Positions 32,656 to 44,343 of a stretch of DNA of 64,000 bases are shown here, piece after piece; position 1 is the first letter of the stretch; each line of letters starts with the position of its first letter. A program made the translations under genes and the position numbers. The notes beneath the pieces were generated by a model. That model did no database searches and was not told the origin of the DNA. It worked only from the letters and a program-made list of their open reading frames with translations. This DNA is from Lunularia cruciata (taxonomy: Eukaryota > Streptophyta > Marchantiopsida > Lunulariales > Lunulariaceae): positions 31,315,465 through 31,379,464 of the forward strand of contig OX419762.1 in assembly GCA_948567375.1 (NCBI GenBank). The letters run 5' to 3'.

Positions 32656-35229
32656 ATGACAAGCAATTTCCCATCACCTTTAAGAAGTCATCTTGCAAGA
32701 GATCATGGGAAGGGAAGTGTAGTTGAAGATGGACTGGTGTGTCAAGAGGAAATTGAGAGAGTTAATCCGGGAACCAATAGGAAGAATAGTCCCCAACCTA
32801 GAGTGGAACAGAGAAAGATGGGAGGTGGGAAGAACTCCAAATTTGTAGTGAGAAATCATGCAATTTGGAGGTTAGATGCGATTGCAAGAATTGAGGTCTT
32901 GAGCAAGCTTTGGATCACATTCTTGGCATGGAACTGGAATGTTAGCTTTCTAGGTTTCATGACTGAGATCATCAAGAGTAAGTGTCTTGATGGCCCTCTG
33001 GAAGAAGGGAAGAGAGGAAATCTAGCTTGATGGACACAGTCGGATTGGAGGTTAGTATACGGGAAAGAAGCAGGCGCAAAGCATGGTGCAACATTCTTGG
33101 AGAAGGGAGAAGTAGCCAAAGAAACCTAAGAAGTGAGAGATGCCTTCTCTTCAAAGCGCATGAAGAATGGCTACAAAGTGGAGAGCTATAAGGATCCTGT
33201 CAAGAGAGGGATTATGAGTGCTCTAATGGAAATCTTGAAGCCGGAGAGAACAACTTATGTGATGAAGCACCAAGCGGTGTTCTTCTATAAGATGTTTGAA
33301 GGAGAGCCAATTAATTGGTCAAAGTATCTTCAAAGGAGGACAAGATAGATGGTATGGAATTTGTGAGACAAGTCACCTCCACATTACATTGTGCCATTTG
33401 CAGCCCATTTCTATCTGGGGCTGAACTTGCTCAATGTGGCGGAGCAAAATAAGATGGTGTCCCATTTCCATCCCAACTTAAGAAGAGATGTCAATGCGGA
33501 GGAGCAACAATACATTCTTCGGATCAAGAGCAGTGATGAGTACTATGCTTAGACGAGGCAAAGTCTACAATTGGAAGTGAGCACTCCAAAGTCAAGGAAG
33601 AGGATTCTACAAGGAGAAGAAGTAGAGAAAGCGAGACCTCGGTAGGCTAGAAGGGTAAACCCAAGGAAAGAGCTGGTGGTAATCACATTGTTCGAAGAAG
33701 AGTAAGAAGGAGAAGCTGAGTGCAAGTCCAAAGACTTGGAGAGGGAGGAAGAACCCAAGTTCATGCTATAGAGTGGAGACACAGGTAGTGAAAATGACAA
33801 TGGAGTAAAGATGAAATTGGTACCCAAAGAGGAGGAAGCCAAGATGGAGACGGAGGAGAAAGGTAACCCAAAACTAGAAGACAAAGTTCCAAAACAAGAG
33901 GAGAAAAGAGTTACAATTCAAAGGGGAGTTTGTTCCAGATGAAAGGCAAAGTATGGAGCGGAGCCAAGTAAGGTAAGAGAAGAGGAAGATGGAAGTCCGG
34001 GGAGCAAAGAATCCATTCCTATAAGGCAACTACGGCTTAGAAGGCGAGTGTCAAGTGAGGAAGAGGTGAAGAAGGAGATAAGTCCGCAAGTTGAAATGAA
34101 TGCGAGTGAAGGAGTAGAGTATCTACGAGATGTTGTGTGCCCATTTTTGGTGAAGTTAGAGCACAAGAAGAAGGAGATGCAGTCAAAGTGTCCAAAGGTG
34201 AAGACTGTATTGCAGGTGTTAGCTTGATTAGAAGAAGAGAACTTGGAGTTAAAGAAGAGTATAATCCAAGGTAAGGAGGAAAGGGAAGTACTACAGGTAG
34301 ACGCAATAGTACATAATCATTTGATCAAGAACTTGAAGAGAGAAGCGAGGAGTAGAGAGGGACTCATAGAGCAGAGTGACATAGTGAGGGAAAGGCAAGT
34401 AGCTGAGTATGAAATCTTGAAGCAGTAGTTTGCTGATTTGAGATTAGAAATTATCCATGCTATGGCAAGAGTAGTAGAGAAGGAGCAAGAGCTTGATAGA
34501 GTGATGGAGAGTGTAGAAGAGAAGAAGCAACTTTGGCAAAGAGAGTTGACAGAGAGATATCAAGAGGAAGAAAGGTTGAGAGAGTTACTTTGCAATTTGG
34601 AGGAGAAGATTATGCAAAAGGAGAAGGAGGAGACTGTGAAAGCCGAGTTCAAAGCGGAATTAGCAATGTATAGAGAAGATTGGCTTGCAGATCAAGAACA
34701 AGAGAGAAGAATGAGATTGGAGCCATTGAATGAGATTGTGATCAAGATGAATGCAATCCTTAGTACAAAAGCCAACATGCAAATTGAAGAAACAAGACTC
34801 CATGAGTTGAAGTTGTTGGTGCAAGAGACAAGGAGGAGAAATGTGAAGGACAAAGATTTGAATGCTTCACTTATCAGTCTCAGAACTTGTGTAGATAGAA
34901 AGATATTGGAAGTAGAAGACAATATCACAATTAGATTAGACTTAGTGAAATAAGAGAAAGATAAACTTTGGAAGGATGTACGAGCAAAACTTGAAGTAGA
35001 TAACATAGGAGTGCAGATGACTTTGAAGTTACCATTAAAGATGTTAGAGAAGAGTGGGTTGGGAGATAAAGGTTTAGATGGATTACCCACTACTGGAATT
35101 GCAGATCAGGAAGGAGAGATGTTAGAATTAGTAAAAGATTTAGTAGTTGTGAAACCCAAGGACAGAGTAGTAAGTGGAGTTACTTCAGGTTTGAAAGCCA
35201 AGGAAGAAGTAGACATTGGATTGGATTAG
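32656..35229 (+). pseudogene. LTR-borne coiled-coil protein gene, element D 5' LTR copy
   Basis: It starts MTSNFPSPLRSHLARDHGKG. An early block holds VRNHAIWRLDAIARIEVLSK followed by an aromatic stretch (LWITFLAWNWNVSF). Next comes a conserved block with NGYKVESYKDPVKRGIMSAL and TTYVMKHQAVFFYKMFEGEP, then an acidic Lys/Glu region, a long heptad-rich coiled coil (about 34240-34950) and the closing tail. The middle block loosely recalls the putative plant transposon protein domain found with some plant retroelements; this is a guess from memory. Several breaks are present. Confidence 0.65.
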
Positions 35230-36032
35230 TTACAAATTTTGAGATTTGAAGAGGCATATATGAAGAGATGCATTGTCATTTTGGATCTGCAGGTTAGAAG
35301 AGTTATTAGGAAATGGTATAGTTGTTAGTAACAATCATTTGCTTCACTTTTTAAGAGTGGCATTTGTAGTCTTATGTTGTTTAGTGCTCATAGTTTTTGA
35401 GAATAGATAAAGCAAAGTGTTGTGAAGCAGTGCTTGTTGTTTGAGCTTAATTCCGAGGATCAACTTTGTGATTGTGTTTGTGAGTGTGTGGAGAATTTCA
35501 AAGTGCAAATTAGTGTGTTTGTTGGATGTTGGATTCTACAACCTTGATCTTCATTCTGTGTGTTTTATCCTGAGTGAAGTGCAATCAAAGCAATGCCTTG
35601 ACAAATCTGAGAGGAATTGTACTATTGGTAGTATTCTGCATTTGTGAGTGTAGTGCATAGTTGATGTGAAGCAATTTTGATTGAGGAAGTTGTGCTTTTA
35701 GTGGAGGGGTGGAACACAATTCCGAGGCAAAGTTGTTTTGCAATGAATTGCCGATTTTGGGAGAGCCTAAATCATCACAATCAAGATTGTTTGGAAAGAC
35801 TTGATGGAGTTGTCAATAAAAAGTGTTAATTTGTGACAAGACTGCAAGTCAGTGCATGTTACTCTTTTCTGGGTGTAGTTTCTACCTAAGAGATAAAAAA
35901 TAGAACCAAGAAGAACTACATTGTTATTATTTTCTTTGTATTTAGACATTTCTAGCTTGTATCTCTACAAGAACAAACTTTACTTACCTGATTACCGCAA
36001 AAGTGATATTTGCCGAGTTGTCACATGATTTT

Positions 36033-36045
36033 TGGCACCGTTGCC
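36033..36045 (+). other. Element D primer-binding site (tRNA-Asp-like)
   Basis: TGGCACCGTTGCC lies 7 bases inside the 5' LTR and matches the complement of the plant tRNA-Asp 3' end with one difference. Confidence 0.8.
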
Positions 36046-36050
36046 AAAGA

Positions 36051-36600
36051 TACAAATCTCGGAAGTGGAAGAATACAAAGCCAATTTTGAAACTGGTTGT
36101 CAAAGCAATATGAATGTTTGCATCGAGAGAACAATGGGAAGAGAGAGTTCAAAGAGAAATGTTGCATTGTGGAGAAGCCAAACGCCTAAAGATCCAATCT
36201 ACTTTTGATGAAACCAAACTAGAGCCGTTGGACTTTCAACTTCTTCACGAAGTGCAAGAAGCCATGCAAGAATTTGACCAAAAGAAACGCAAAGGCAATT
36301 GGCAAGGCAACTGCGCATCCCCATCTTCCAAGAAGAAGAAAGACTTGAGTGGCCAAACATATTCATTACGGCCCAGTTTACCGACTTCCCCTAGAGTTGT
36401 GAAGGAAGTTGCATCTCTTAAGAACTTTGTTGAAGAAAAGACAACATGAACACTGACGGAAGAAGAGTGTCAACACCTTCTTTGATCAATTCCTCGATTG
36501 TCTCAAAGGAATTTTGAAGAACACTCCCAAGGTGTTGAGCCTGATTCTTCTACTCGGGTTGAAGAAAACACCCTAAGAGGAGAAATTGTCAAAGAAGACC
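36051..36600 (+). pseudogene. Element D gag start (fossil)
   Basis: A frame of about 110 codons (MFASREQWEERVQREMLHCG onward) lies just after the primer-binding site, where gag should begin. It is charged and Lys-rich (KKRKGNW, SSKKKKDL), a usual look for a Gag N-terminus. Element C interrupts the region at 36601. Confidence 0.55.
36597..36600. repeat. 4-bp target duplication GACC, left copy of element C
   Basis: GACC stands directly before the C 5' LTR and again at 44340-44343 directly after its 3' LTR. Confidence 0.8.
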
Positions 36601-37293
36601 TGTAACACCTATTTGTGCATGTGTGTTGTATTGTGATATTTAGCTTGGTATTACAAGTACTTAAGAGATATTATTTATATAGAGATAAAGGATGGTTCTA
36701 TATTAGTCATGGTTAGCTAAAGTTAGTCAAAGCTAAGATAGAGGGGACCTTACTTTAGAGGAAGTAGAAAAGATGAGCACCACTATTTTGGATTTTAGTG
36801 TGTTGACTTGGTATTATTCCTAGGTGTTTGGCTTTGAGGAAAGAGTTGAGAACTCTTGGGCCCGCAAGCTTTTTTGTTTTGGATTCTTCTTTAGTCCAAG
36901 GATAGCCTATGTGAAGGAATCCTTGACCTAGTGGTTGGGTCAAGATAAGACCACATGCTTAGAGGAATATGCCCATGTGAATGGATATTCCTTTCTACTT
37001 TTTGACTTTACTTGAATTTTAGTCTAGTAACTTGAGTTACCACGGTAATTAGTAATTTTGGTACGTAACTATTTCACAAGTATATAAACAAGGGGTGAGG
37101 AGGTACTCATCATCCTTTCATTTGCAACTATCTCTCTCTCATTGAGTTCTCTAGTGAAGCAATGTCTTGAGTCTTGGAGTGTTAACCTTGGAAGAGTATG
37201 ATGGAGTTGGGTTTCCTTGCTTTCTTAGTCCATGGTGCGCTACCATAATAGCCATCAAAGGTTCATCTTGAGTGAGAGACAAGCTGGCTCACA
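36601..37293 (+). repeat. Element C 5' LTR
   Basis: TGTAACACCT...GCTGGCTCACA, 693 bp, followed by the primer-binding site. A TATATAAA box lies about 210 bp before its end. Confidence 0.95.
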
Positions 37294-37505
37294 TTTTTGG
37301 TTCCGTTGCCGGGACCTCTATAGAATGCAAGATAATGTTCCGCGTTCAATTCTACATTAGGCAGAAGGAGGCTATGAGAGCTCACTTGGAGAGAACATTA
37401 GGAAAGGAGAGGGCTGAACTTATGTTAGAGAGCCAAGATCCATTTGTATACCCTGTAGTTCATTATGATGTCTTTGAGGTGATTTTGTACATCTTGTACA
37501 CATGA
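37272..37505 (+). CDS. Family 1 small leader frame, element C copy
   Basis: 77 residues, beginning MRDKLAHIFG 22 bases before the LTR end and reading through the primer-binding site (37298-37313). The core MFRVQFYIRQKEAMRAHLER and the end VFEVILYILYT match B exactly or nearly so. It remains open although the element is about 4% old, which is mild evidence that the frame mattered. Confidence 0.5.
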   Translation: MRDKLAHIFGSVAGTSIECKIMFRVQFYIRQKEAMRAHLERTLGKERAELMLESQDPFVYPVVHYDVFEVILYILYT

Positions 37506-38152
37506 GAGGAATTGGAGAGATTGTGTGAGGTGGATTGCAGATTTTGGGGATTAAGGTGATTTTGGGTAAAATCTCAAGTTTGAGATCTGGACTTGAAATT
37601 TCTACACATGATAGCTTGGGTTAACTTTCAGTTAGCACACTTGAAATTATTGTGAGAGCTACTATGCGCATTGGGCTAGAATTTTTGAAAGTTGATAGAG
37701 TAAAGTGCTCCTTCAACTGCATGCTCTCTGGAAAATTGTACAGAGTCTACCATTTCTTCAATTTTCAGTGAATTGTCCTAAAAATTTCCAAGAACATTGA
37801 GTGCATTGTATCCTACCTTCTTCCAGGAAAATTATAGAGAGATCGTTCTTGCACAGGGAGTTATGAGTTTTTGAAGTGAGGGGGGTGGTTTTCAGACCAA
37901 ATCTGAAATATGTGTGCTGAATAGAAAAGTGTCTAGGCCAAATGGATCAATGAAAAGATCTGAAATTTTGTAGGGAGGGATGCCCTAAAGTTGTGATCAA
38001 GTGTGAAAAATTTCAGAGGACTGTAACATACTGGTTGGGAGATTTGAATGACATTGTGAGGAAGAGTCAATTCTGCAGAGTGGAGATCTCATGCATGAGG
38101 AGTTTGAGAGCAACAAAAAGCATGTTTGAGTGTTTAGATTCATCTTGGGAAC

Positions 38153-38626
38153 ATGGAGGGTCATCAAGAGTGGAAATTGAGATCATGCAAGGTTCCATAA
38201 GGGTTTGAGGTGATTGTAGGGGTGGATTTGAGGAAAAGAGAGTTTACAATAGAATTTGAAGAAAGTGTTAAGAGGATCCAAAAACCTACACCACTTGGAG
38301 GAAAGAGTGAGTCTAAGTGCTTTTTGTGTGGAGAGAAGGGACATAAGGCAAGTTCATGTCCATTGACCTTTGAGAGCAAGAGATTGAGGGAAAGGAGAGG
38401 CTTACTTGACTTGGGTTTGCATGTTGGACCTTCTTCACCAAGATTAGGAGGGAGAAGATCTAAGACCAAGGAGTTGTGTGAGGTTTGTGGAGTTGAAGGA
38501 CTTCCAAAAGGACATGAGTGTAGTAGAGTAAAATCACTTTTGGAGACTTTGGTGAAGGATCTTGGAGAGAGTCTTAGTATAGCTACAGAAATAATATCAC
38601 CTTCATCAGCTAGTTCTCAAGATTAG
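38153..38626 (+). pseudogene. Family 1 extra zinc-knuckle protein, element C copy
   Basis: It has the same position and start (MEGHQEW) as in B. The knuckle CFLCGEKGHKASSC and the second cluster CEVCGVEGLPKGHEC are both kept, with all metal-binding residues. The early part is damaged; the rest reads as one frame to the end shared with B (SSASSQD). Confidence 0.7.
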
Positions 38627-38859
38627 TGATGGAGATAATCTTTCAACTTATGGATAAACTATCTATGAGGGTTTGATAATATGCACTCGAGGATCTGATG
38701 TTGCTATAGAAATACTGGAGCAACTTGAACCTTTTGTGTTCCCTAGGGTGGATTACTCTCAAATGGTGTTAATCATGTATATACTCTATTAGTTATAGAG
38801 TGAGAGAAAAGAAAAGAGAAAAAGAAAAATTGAGAGAAAAGAAAGATAGTGAGAGGTTA

Positions 38860-41800
38860 AGATAGGGAAACTTCCGGTTTTCTTTGGCAAGGATGGAGAA
38901 GATGTGGAGGCCTTTGTGAGAGACTTCAAGAGAGCTTGCATAGGAAACAATGAGAGGAGGAAGAATGAGTGGGCCTCATTATTACCAAATTTCTTTGAGG
39001 ATGCAGCACTTACATGGTATGAGTCAGAATACCAAAAGAGAGAGAGGAGAGATGGGGAAGAGGAGTCTTGGGAGACTTTGACTTTAGCACTCATTGAGAA
39101 CTTTTTCCCATATGAGAGTTATGAGAGATTGATGAGTGAGGTTACATTTCTCAAGCAAGGAGATGGAGAGAAAGTGAGAGTCTATGTGGAAAATGTGGAA
39201 AAATTAGAGTCCAGATTTCGCATAGTGTTGAGGAAGGGTGGGGATGATGTGGAGACTACAATGATTGGCATAGGGGCCATGCTCACCAAGAATTTTGTGG
39301 GAGGGTTGAGACCACAAATTAGAAGCAAGGTGAGATATGAGAAACCTTCTTCTAAGGTTGAAGCTATCAAGATCGCAATTTGTATGGAGGAGAGTTTGGA
39401 ATGGGATGAGAGTGATTTGGTGGTGAAGGAGGTTGTGCATCCTCCTCAAGGCTACAAGTATGGTGGAACTTCTGACACTTTGGTGACAAGGGTTGCTCCA
39501 CAAGTAATAGTTGCTCCAATTCTTGCACTTCCACCAAAGGATCCACTTCAAACCATTATAGAACAACTTGCGGATTTCAAGATCAATGTGGTACAACTAT
39601 AGGAGAAGAAAGAAGTGGATCACAATGTAGGGAGAGGGACTAGGAGTTATGGAAACTATCCATTTAGAGGATTTCAACCAGCCAGCAATTTCAATGATAG
39701 AAATTGTTTTGGTTGTGGAGGAAGAGGCCATATCCAAAGGAATTGCCCAAATTCCACTTACCATGGAAGAAGGGGTTATGAGGGAGCCAATAGAAGTAAA
39801 GAGGGTGGTAGTGAAACCCAAGTGGCTCCTTATCCAAACAAAGGTAAGGGGATAGCATCCATAGATGTGGTGGAGAGCAAGTATGAGAAGGGAGAGTGCT
39901 CAAACTCCAAGAGTCTTAATTTGGAGCTTTTGGCACAAGAGAAGAAGAGAGCTTGTTTTGCAGAGGATGTTCACTCTTCTCAAGGATTTACTCCAAGCAA
40001 GGATACTCCTATGTCTACTAGGAGCACTCGCATCTCAACACCATCAACAACAAAGACTCCAAGGAAGAAGTTCGGGATGGAGGATTTCTTGATTTCAAAG
40101 CAACAATGGAACTACAATGTGTTGGAGGATGTTGGTAGTCACAAGGCTAACATCACAGTGGGCCTATTGATTGCTTTGAACCCTACCTTGAGAAAGGAGC
40201 TTAGAGGTGGTTTGAGTTCTACAAGGAGCAAGAAGAAGAAGAAGGAAAAAGTTCCAGTATCAATGGGGGTGGTGGATGCCAAGCCAGCACCATGGGAGGC
40301 TTGTGAATATGCCTCCAAGATTGATGTGAGAGTGAATGGTCACAACATCAAGGATGCATTGGTTGATGGAGGATCAGCAGTAAATGCCATGTCAGAAAGG
40401 TTGATGAAGAAGTTGGGTATGATACCCTCAAGACCTTCAAAATTTGTGGTGAGCATGGCAAACAAGCAACAAGTTTGACCAGTAGGGGTGATGGATAAAG
40501 TGGTAGTTTTAGTTATGGGAGTTCAAAATCTCATGACTTTCCAAGTCTTGAAGGATTCAAGTTATGACTTACTTCTTGGGAGGCCATGGTTGAGAGCAGC
40601 ATGTTCAACTGATCAATGGCACAAAGGGTACTTGAGGATTGGGCCATCAAACCAAAGAGTCACAATTCTTGTGACTAACACCACCAACACTTACCATTCG
40701 GATACACCATCTTCTGATTATTGGGAATCAAATTTTGAAGAAGGAGCTTCAGGTGTGGACACAAGCATGGAAGAGGAGACTTCCACGGAGGAGTATGAAT
40801 CTGAATCTGATTCAGATGTGTATCCTTTGTGTGCTATGGATTTTGCTCCTAAGCCAGAGGTTTTGAAGGACCTAGATAAATCACCATTGACACTTGAGGA
40901 AGTAGAGAGAAGGTTATCTACCCTCAAGTATGGTCCAAATGTTACCAAGGAGGAGAAGTGAGATTTGAGGAGATTTTCCGCAAGTTCATCCATGTGTTTG
41001 CTTTTAGTTACAAGGATTTGACGGAAGTCACCTTGGAGGAGCACAAGATAGATGTGGAGTCACATGCAAGACCAATCCGCCAAAAGCAACATCGCATTAG
41101 CCAACCTATATCTTTGGTTGTGAAGGAGGAGATTGATAAGCTTAAGGAGGTTGGATTTATCTTTGAGGTAGAGAATTTGGAATGGGTGTCTCCAATTGTC
41201 ATTGTGAAGAAAAAGAATGGCAAGCTTTGGGTATGTGTGGATTAGAAGAAGCTCAATGCTGTTACCAAGAAGGACTACTACCCATTGCCATTCATTGATG
41301 AGATCTTGGAGGAGGTTGCAGGTCATGAGAGGTACAGTTTTGGAGATGGTTATAGTGGATATAACGGAATCAAGATTGCACCTGAGCATCAACAACTCAC
41401 CACATTCACCACACCTTGGGGAACTTACGCTTTCAAGGTCATGCCTTTTGGGCTTTGCAATGCTCCAGCCAGATTCCAATGGTTCATGAACAAGGTATTT
41501 GAACCTTTCATTGGGAAATTTGTGAGAGACTTCATTGATGACTTTTGTGTCTATGGGAGCAAGGAGGAGCACTTTGAGCACCTAATCAAAGTCTTGCAAT
41601 GCTAGGATGAGGCAAATGCATCATTCAACCTAGAGAAGTGCATTTTTGGATGTGAAGAAGGTCTACTTTTTGGGCACATCATCTCCAACGATGGAATAGT
41701 AGTTGATCTTGAGAAGGTGAGGAAAATCTCAGACCTTCCATTCCCTTCAAGCTTGACAAAGTTACGCCAATTCTTGGGGATGGTTGGATACTATAGGAGG

Positions 41801-43601
41801 TTCATCTTCCCATTTTCCAACAAGGCTTATGCATTGACCATCTACATGAAGAAGGGTGTAGATAACATGGTGATTTTGGAGGACAAGGAGGCTCTCAAAG
41901 CTTTTGAGGAGCTCAAGCAATCCCTTGTTGTAGCTCCAATTCTTGCAAAACCTGATTGGAGTAAGCCATTCATCCTGTACACTGATGCTTCTAATGTAGC
42001 TATAGGATGCACTCTTAGTCAATTAGACCAAGATGAGCATGATCATCCAATAGCTTATGCTAGTAGGCAGATGGTTTCAGCAAAGAAGAACTACTCTGTC
42101 ACGGAGAGAGAAGGGTTGGCAGTGATCTTTGGTCTCAAGAAGTTTAGACACTACTTGATTGGAGGGAAAGCCACCATTGTCACGGATCACAAGGCTTTGA
42201 AGTACATCTTCAACAAGCCTAATGTTGAAGGGAGACTAGCAAGGTGGATGATACTCTTGTCTGAGTATGACTACACCATTGAAGATAGGCCAGGAAAGAA
42301 ACATGCAAATGCTGATTTGTTATCTAGAGCCTATGATCATGATGGAGATGAGCTAGTGGATGATTCCTTCCCGGATGAGGAGCTCATGATAATCTCAATC
42401 ACTCAAGAGGTTCCAATGGATTACAAGGAGATTGTGGATTTTGTGACAAGAGGTAACTATCCAAAAGGGATGCATGCTAGGGAGAGGAAGGCCCTTATAG
42501 CAAGATCTAGACCTTACACAATGGTGGAGGATATTCTTTTTCACCAAGGAGCAGATGGTCTACTTTGAAGAGCAGTGGGTAAGGAAGAGTCTATACTACT
42601 CATAAAGGAGTTTCATGAAGGTTTAGATGTGGAGGACACTTTGCAGGAAAGGTGACTGCTTTCAAGATTCTAGATGCAGGTTACCATTGGAGAGGGATTT
42701 TCAAGGATTGTTTTGATTATTGCAAAACTTGTCATGTTTGTCAAGCTTTTGCTAGAAAGTCTACATCCACTCCACCACTTAGATCAATTCCATTACTAGG
42801 ACCTTTTGAGAAGTGGGGAATTGATTTTGTAGGTCCTCTCAATACAACCCCAAGGAACAATCGGTACATTATGAACGCATTATCACTAGGTTTGGATGCC
42901 CTTTGGAGTTGGTTTTTGATAGAGGAGGAGAGTTTACAGGAAGCATTACTACAGCCATGCTACTACATTTTTCTATCACACATAGAGTAACTACATCCTA
43001 TAAGCCAAATTCCAATGGCTTGGCAAAGAGAACCAATCAGACCTTGTGCATGATGTTGGCCAAAGATACATAAATGGAGGGAGCTAAACATCATTGGGAC
43101 AAGAGGATTCATGCAGTTTTGTGGAAGTATAGGACAACCATGAAGACTTCTACCGGATATTCTCCATTTCAATTGGTGTATGGTATTGAGTCTACCTTAC
43201 TTATTCAATTTGATCTTCCTACTTTCCAAAGCATTCATAGGAGATTGAAGAAAGCACAAGGAGGTGATGCAGAGAAGTCAAGGAAGGATCAACTCATGGA
43301 GTTGGAAGAGGCAAGAGCAGTTGCTATGGTTTGAGTGGCACAAGCCCAAAGGAAACAAAAGGAGAGCTATGACAAGAGGCAAGGCAAGAAGAAGGTGGAG
43401 ACTTTCAAAGAAGGTGATTGGGTAATGTTGTTTGATTCCATTCAATTCAAGAGAGTGCAAAAGAAGTTTTTGTCTAAGTACTTTGGACCTTTCATAGTGG
43501 AGAAGGTGTGAGGCAATTACACCTATGATCTCAAGGAGTTAGGAGGAAGACACTTTGATAGGATTAACCATGATAAGTTGAAGATGTACCATAGAAGGTA
43601 G
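38860..43601 (+). pseudogene. Element C gag-pol region (fossil)
   Basis: Same domain order as element B: capsid (about 38870-39500), knuckle CFGCGGRGHIQRNC near 39705-39750, protease with DALVDGGSAVNAM near 40350-40400, acidic linker, RT with MPFGLCNAPARFQWFM near 41440-41490, RNase H near 41960-42300, integrase from about 42600. About eight to ten breaks. Confidence 0.9.
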
Positions 43602-43649
43602 AGAGACCTTCACTTTGAGGACAAAGTGAAAACTTAGTCCGGGAGTAAA

Positions 43650-44339
43650 TGTAACCCATTTGTGCATGTGAGTGGCATTGTGATATTTAGCTTGGTATTA
43701 CAAGTACTTAAGAGATATTATTTATATAGAGATAAAGTATGGTTCTATATTATTCATGGTTAGCTAAAGTTAGTCATAGCTAAGATAGAGGGGACCTTAC
43801 TTTAGAGGAAGTAGAAAAGATGAGCACCACTATTTTGGATTTTAGTGTGTTGACTTGGTATTATTCCTAGGTGTTTGGCTTTGAGGAAAGAGTTGAGAAC
43901 TCTTGGGCCCGCAAGCCTTTTTGTTTTGGATTCTTCTTTAGTCCAAGGATAGCCCATGTGAAGGAATCCTTGACCTAGTGGTTGGGTTAAGATAAGACCA
44001 CATGCTTAGAGGAATATGCCCATGTGAATGGATATTCCTTTCTACTTTTTGACTTTATTTGACTTTTAGTCTAGTAACTTGAGTTACCATGGTAATTAGT
44101 AACTTTGGTATGTAACTATTTCACAAGTATATAGACAAGGAGTGAGGAGGTACTCATCATCCTTTCATTTGCAACTATCTCTCTCTCATTGAGTTCTCTA
44201 GTGAGCAATGTCTTGAGTCTTGGAGTATTAGCCTTGGAGGAGTATGATGGAGTTGGGGTTCCTTGCCTTCTTAGTCCATGGTGCACTACCATAATAGCCA
44301 TCAGAGGTTCATCTTGAGTAAGAGACAGGCCGGCTCACA
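43650..44339 (+). repeat. Element C 3' LTR
   Basis: TGTAACCC...CCGGCTCACA, 690 bp, preceded by the polypurine stretch GTCCGGGAGTAAA and followed by GACC. Confidence 0.95.
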
Positions 44340-44343
44340 GACC

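Larger units (their letters stand above)
32251..36025 (+). repeat. Element D 5' LTR, long class, carrying a reading frame
   Basis: TGTGGTACCCACATTTTT...GCCGAGTTGTCACA, 3775 bp. It is shown to be the 5' LTR by the primer-binding site right after it, by the polypurine tract ahead of the matching sequence at 54554, and by solo copies of the same length at 45698 and 57645 with perfect target duplications. Its interior (32656-35229) encodes a coiled-coil protein, which is exceptional for an LTR. Confidence 0.9.
36601..44339 (+). mobile_element. Element C: family 1 Ty3/gypsy retrotransposon, broken
   Basis: 5' LTR 36601-37293, primer-binding site 37298-37313, small leader frame, zinc-knuckle frame, gag-pol 38860-43601, polypurine tract just before 43650 and 3' LTR 43650-44339, flanked by GACC. 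The LTRs differ at about 27 of 690 positions (about 4%), between B and A in age; about 2-10 million years under the same loose rate. It is inserted in the gag of element D. The polyprotein region has roughly eight to ten breaks but all domains remain recognisable. Confidence 0.95.

Noticed and set aside
34240-34950. Derivation of the LTR coiled coil from the kinesin-like fragment at 62781
   Set aside because: Both are Glu/Lys-rich helices but share no specific motif; the likeness is compositional.
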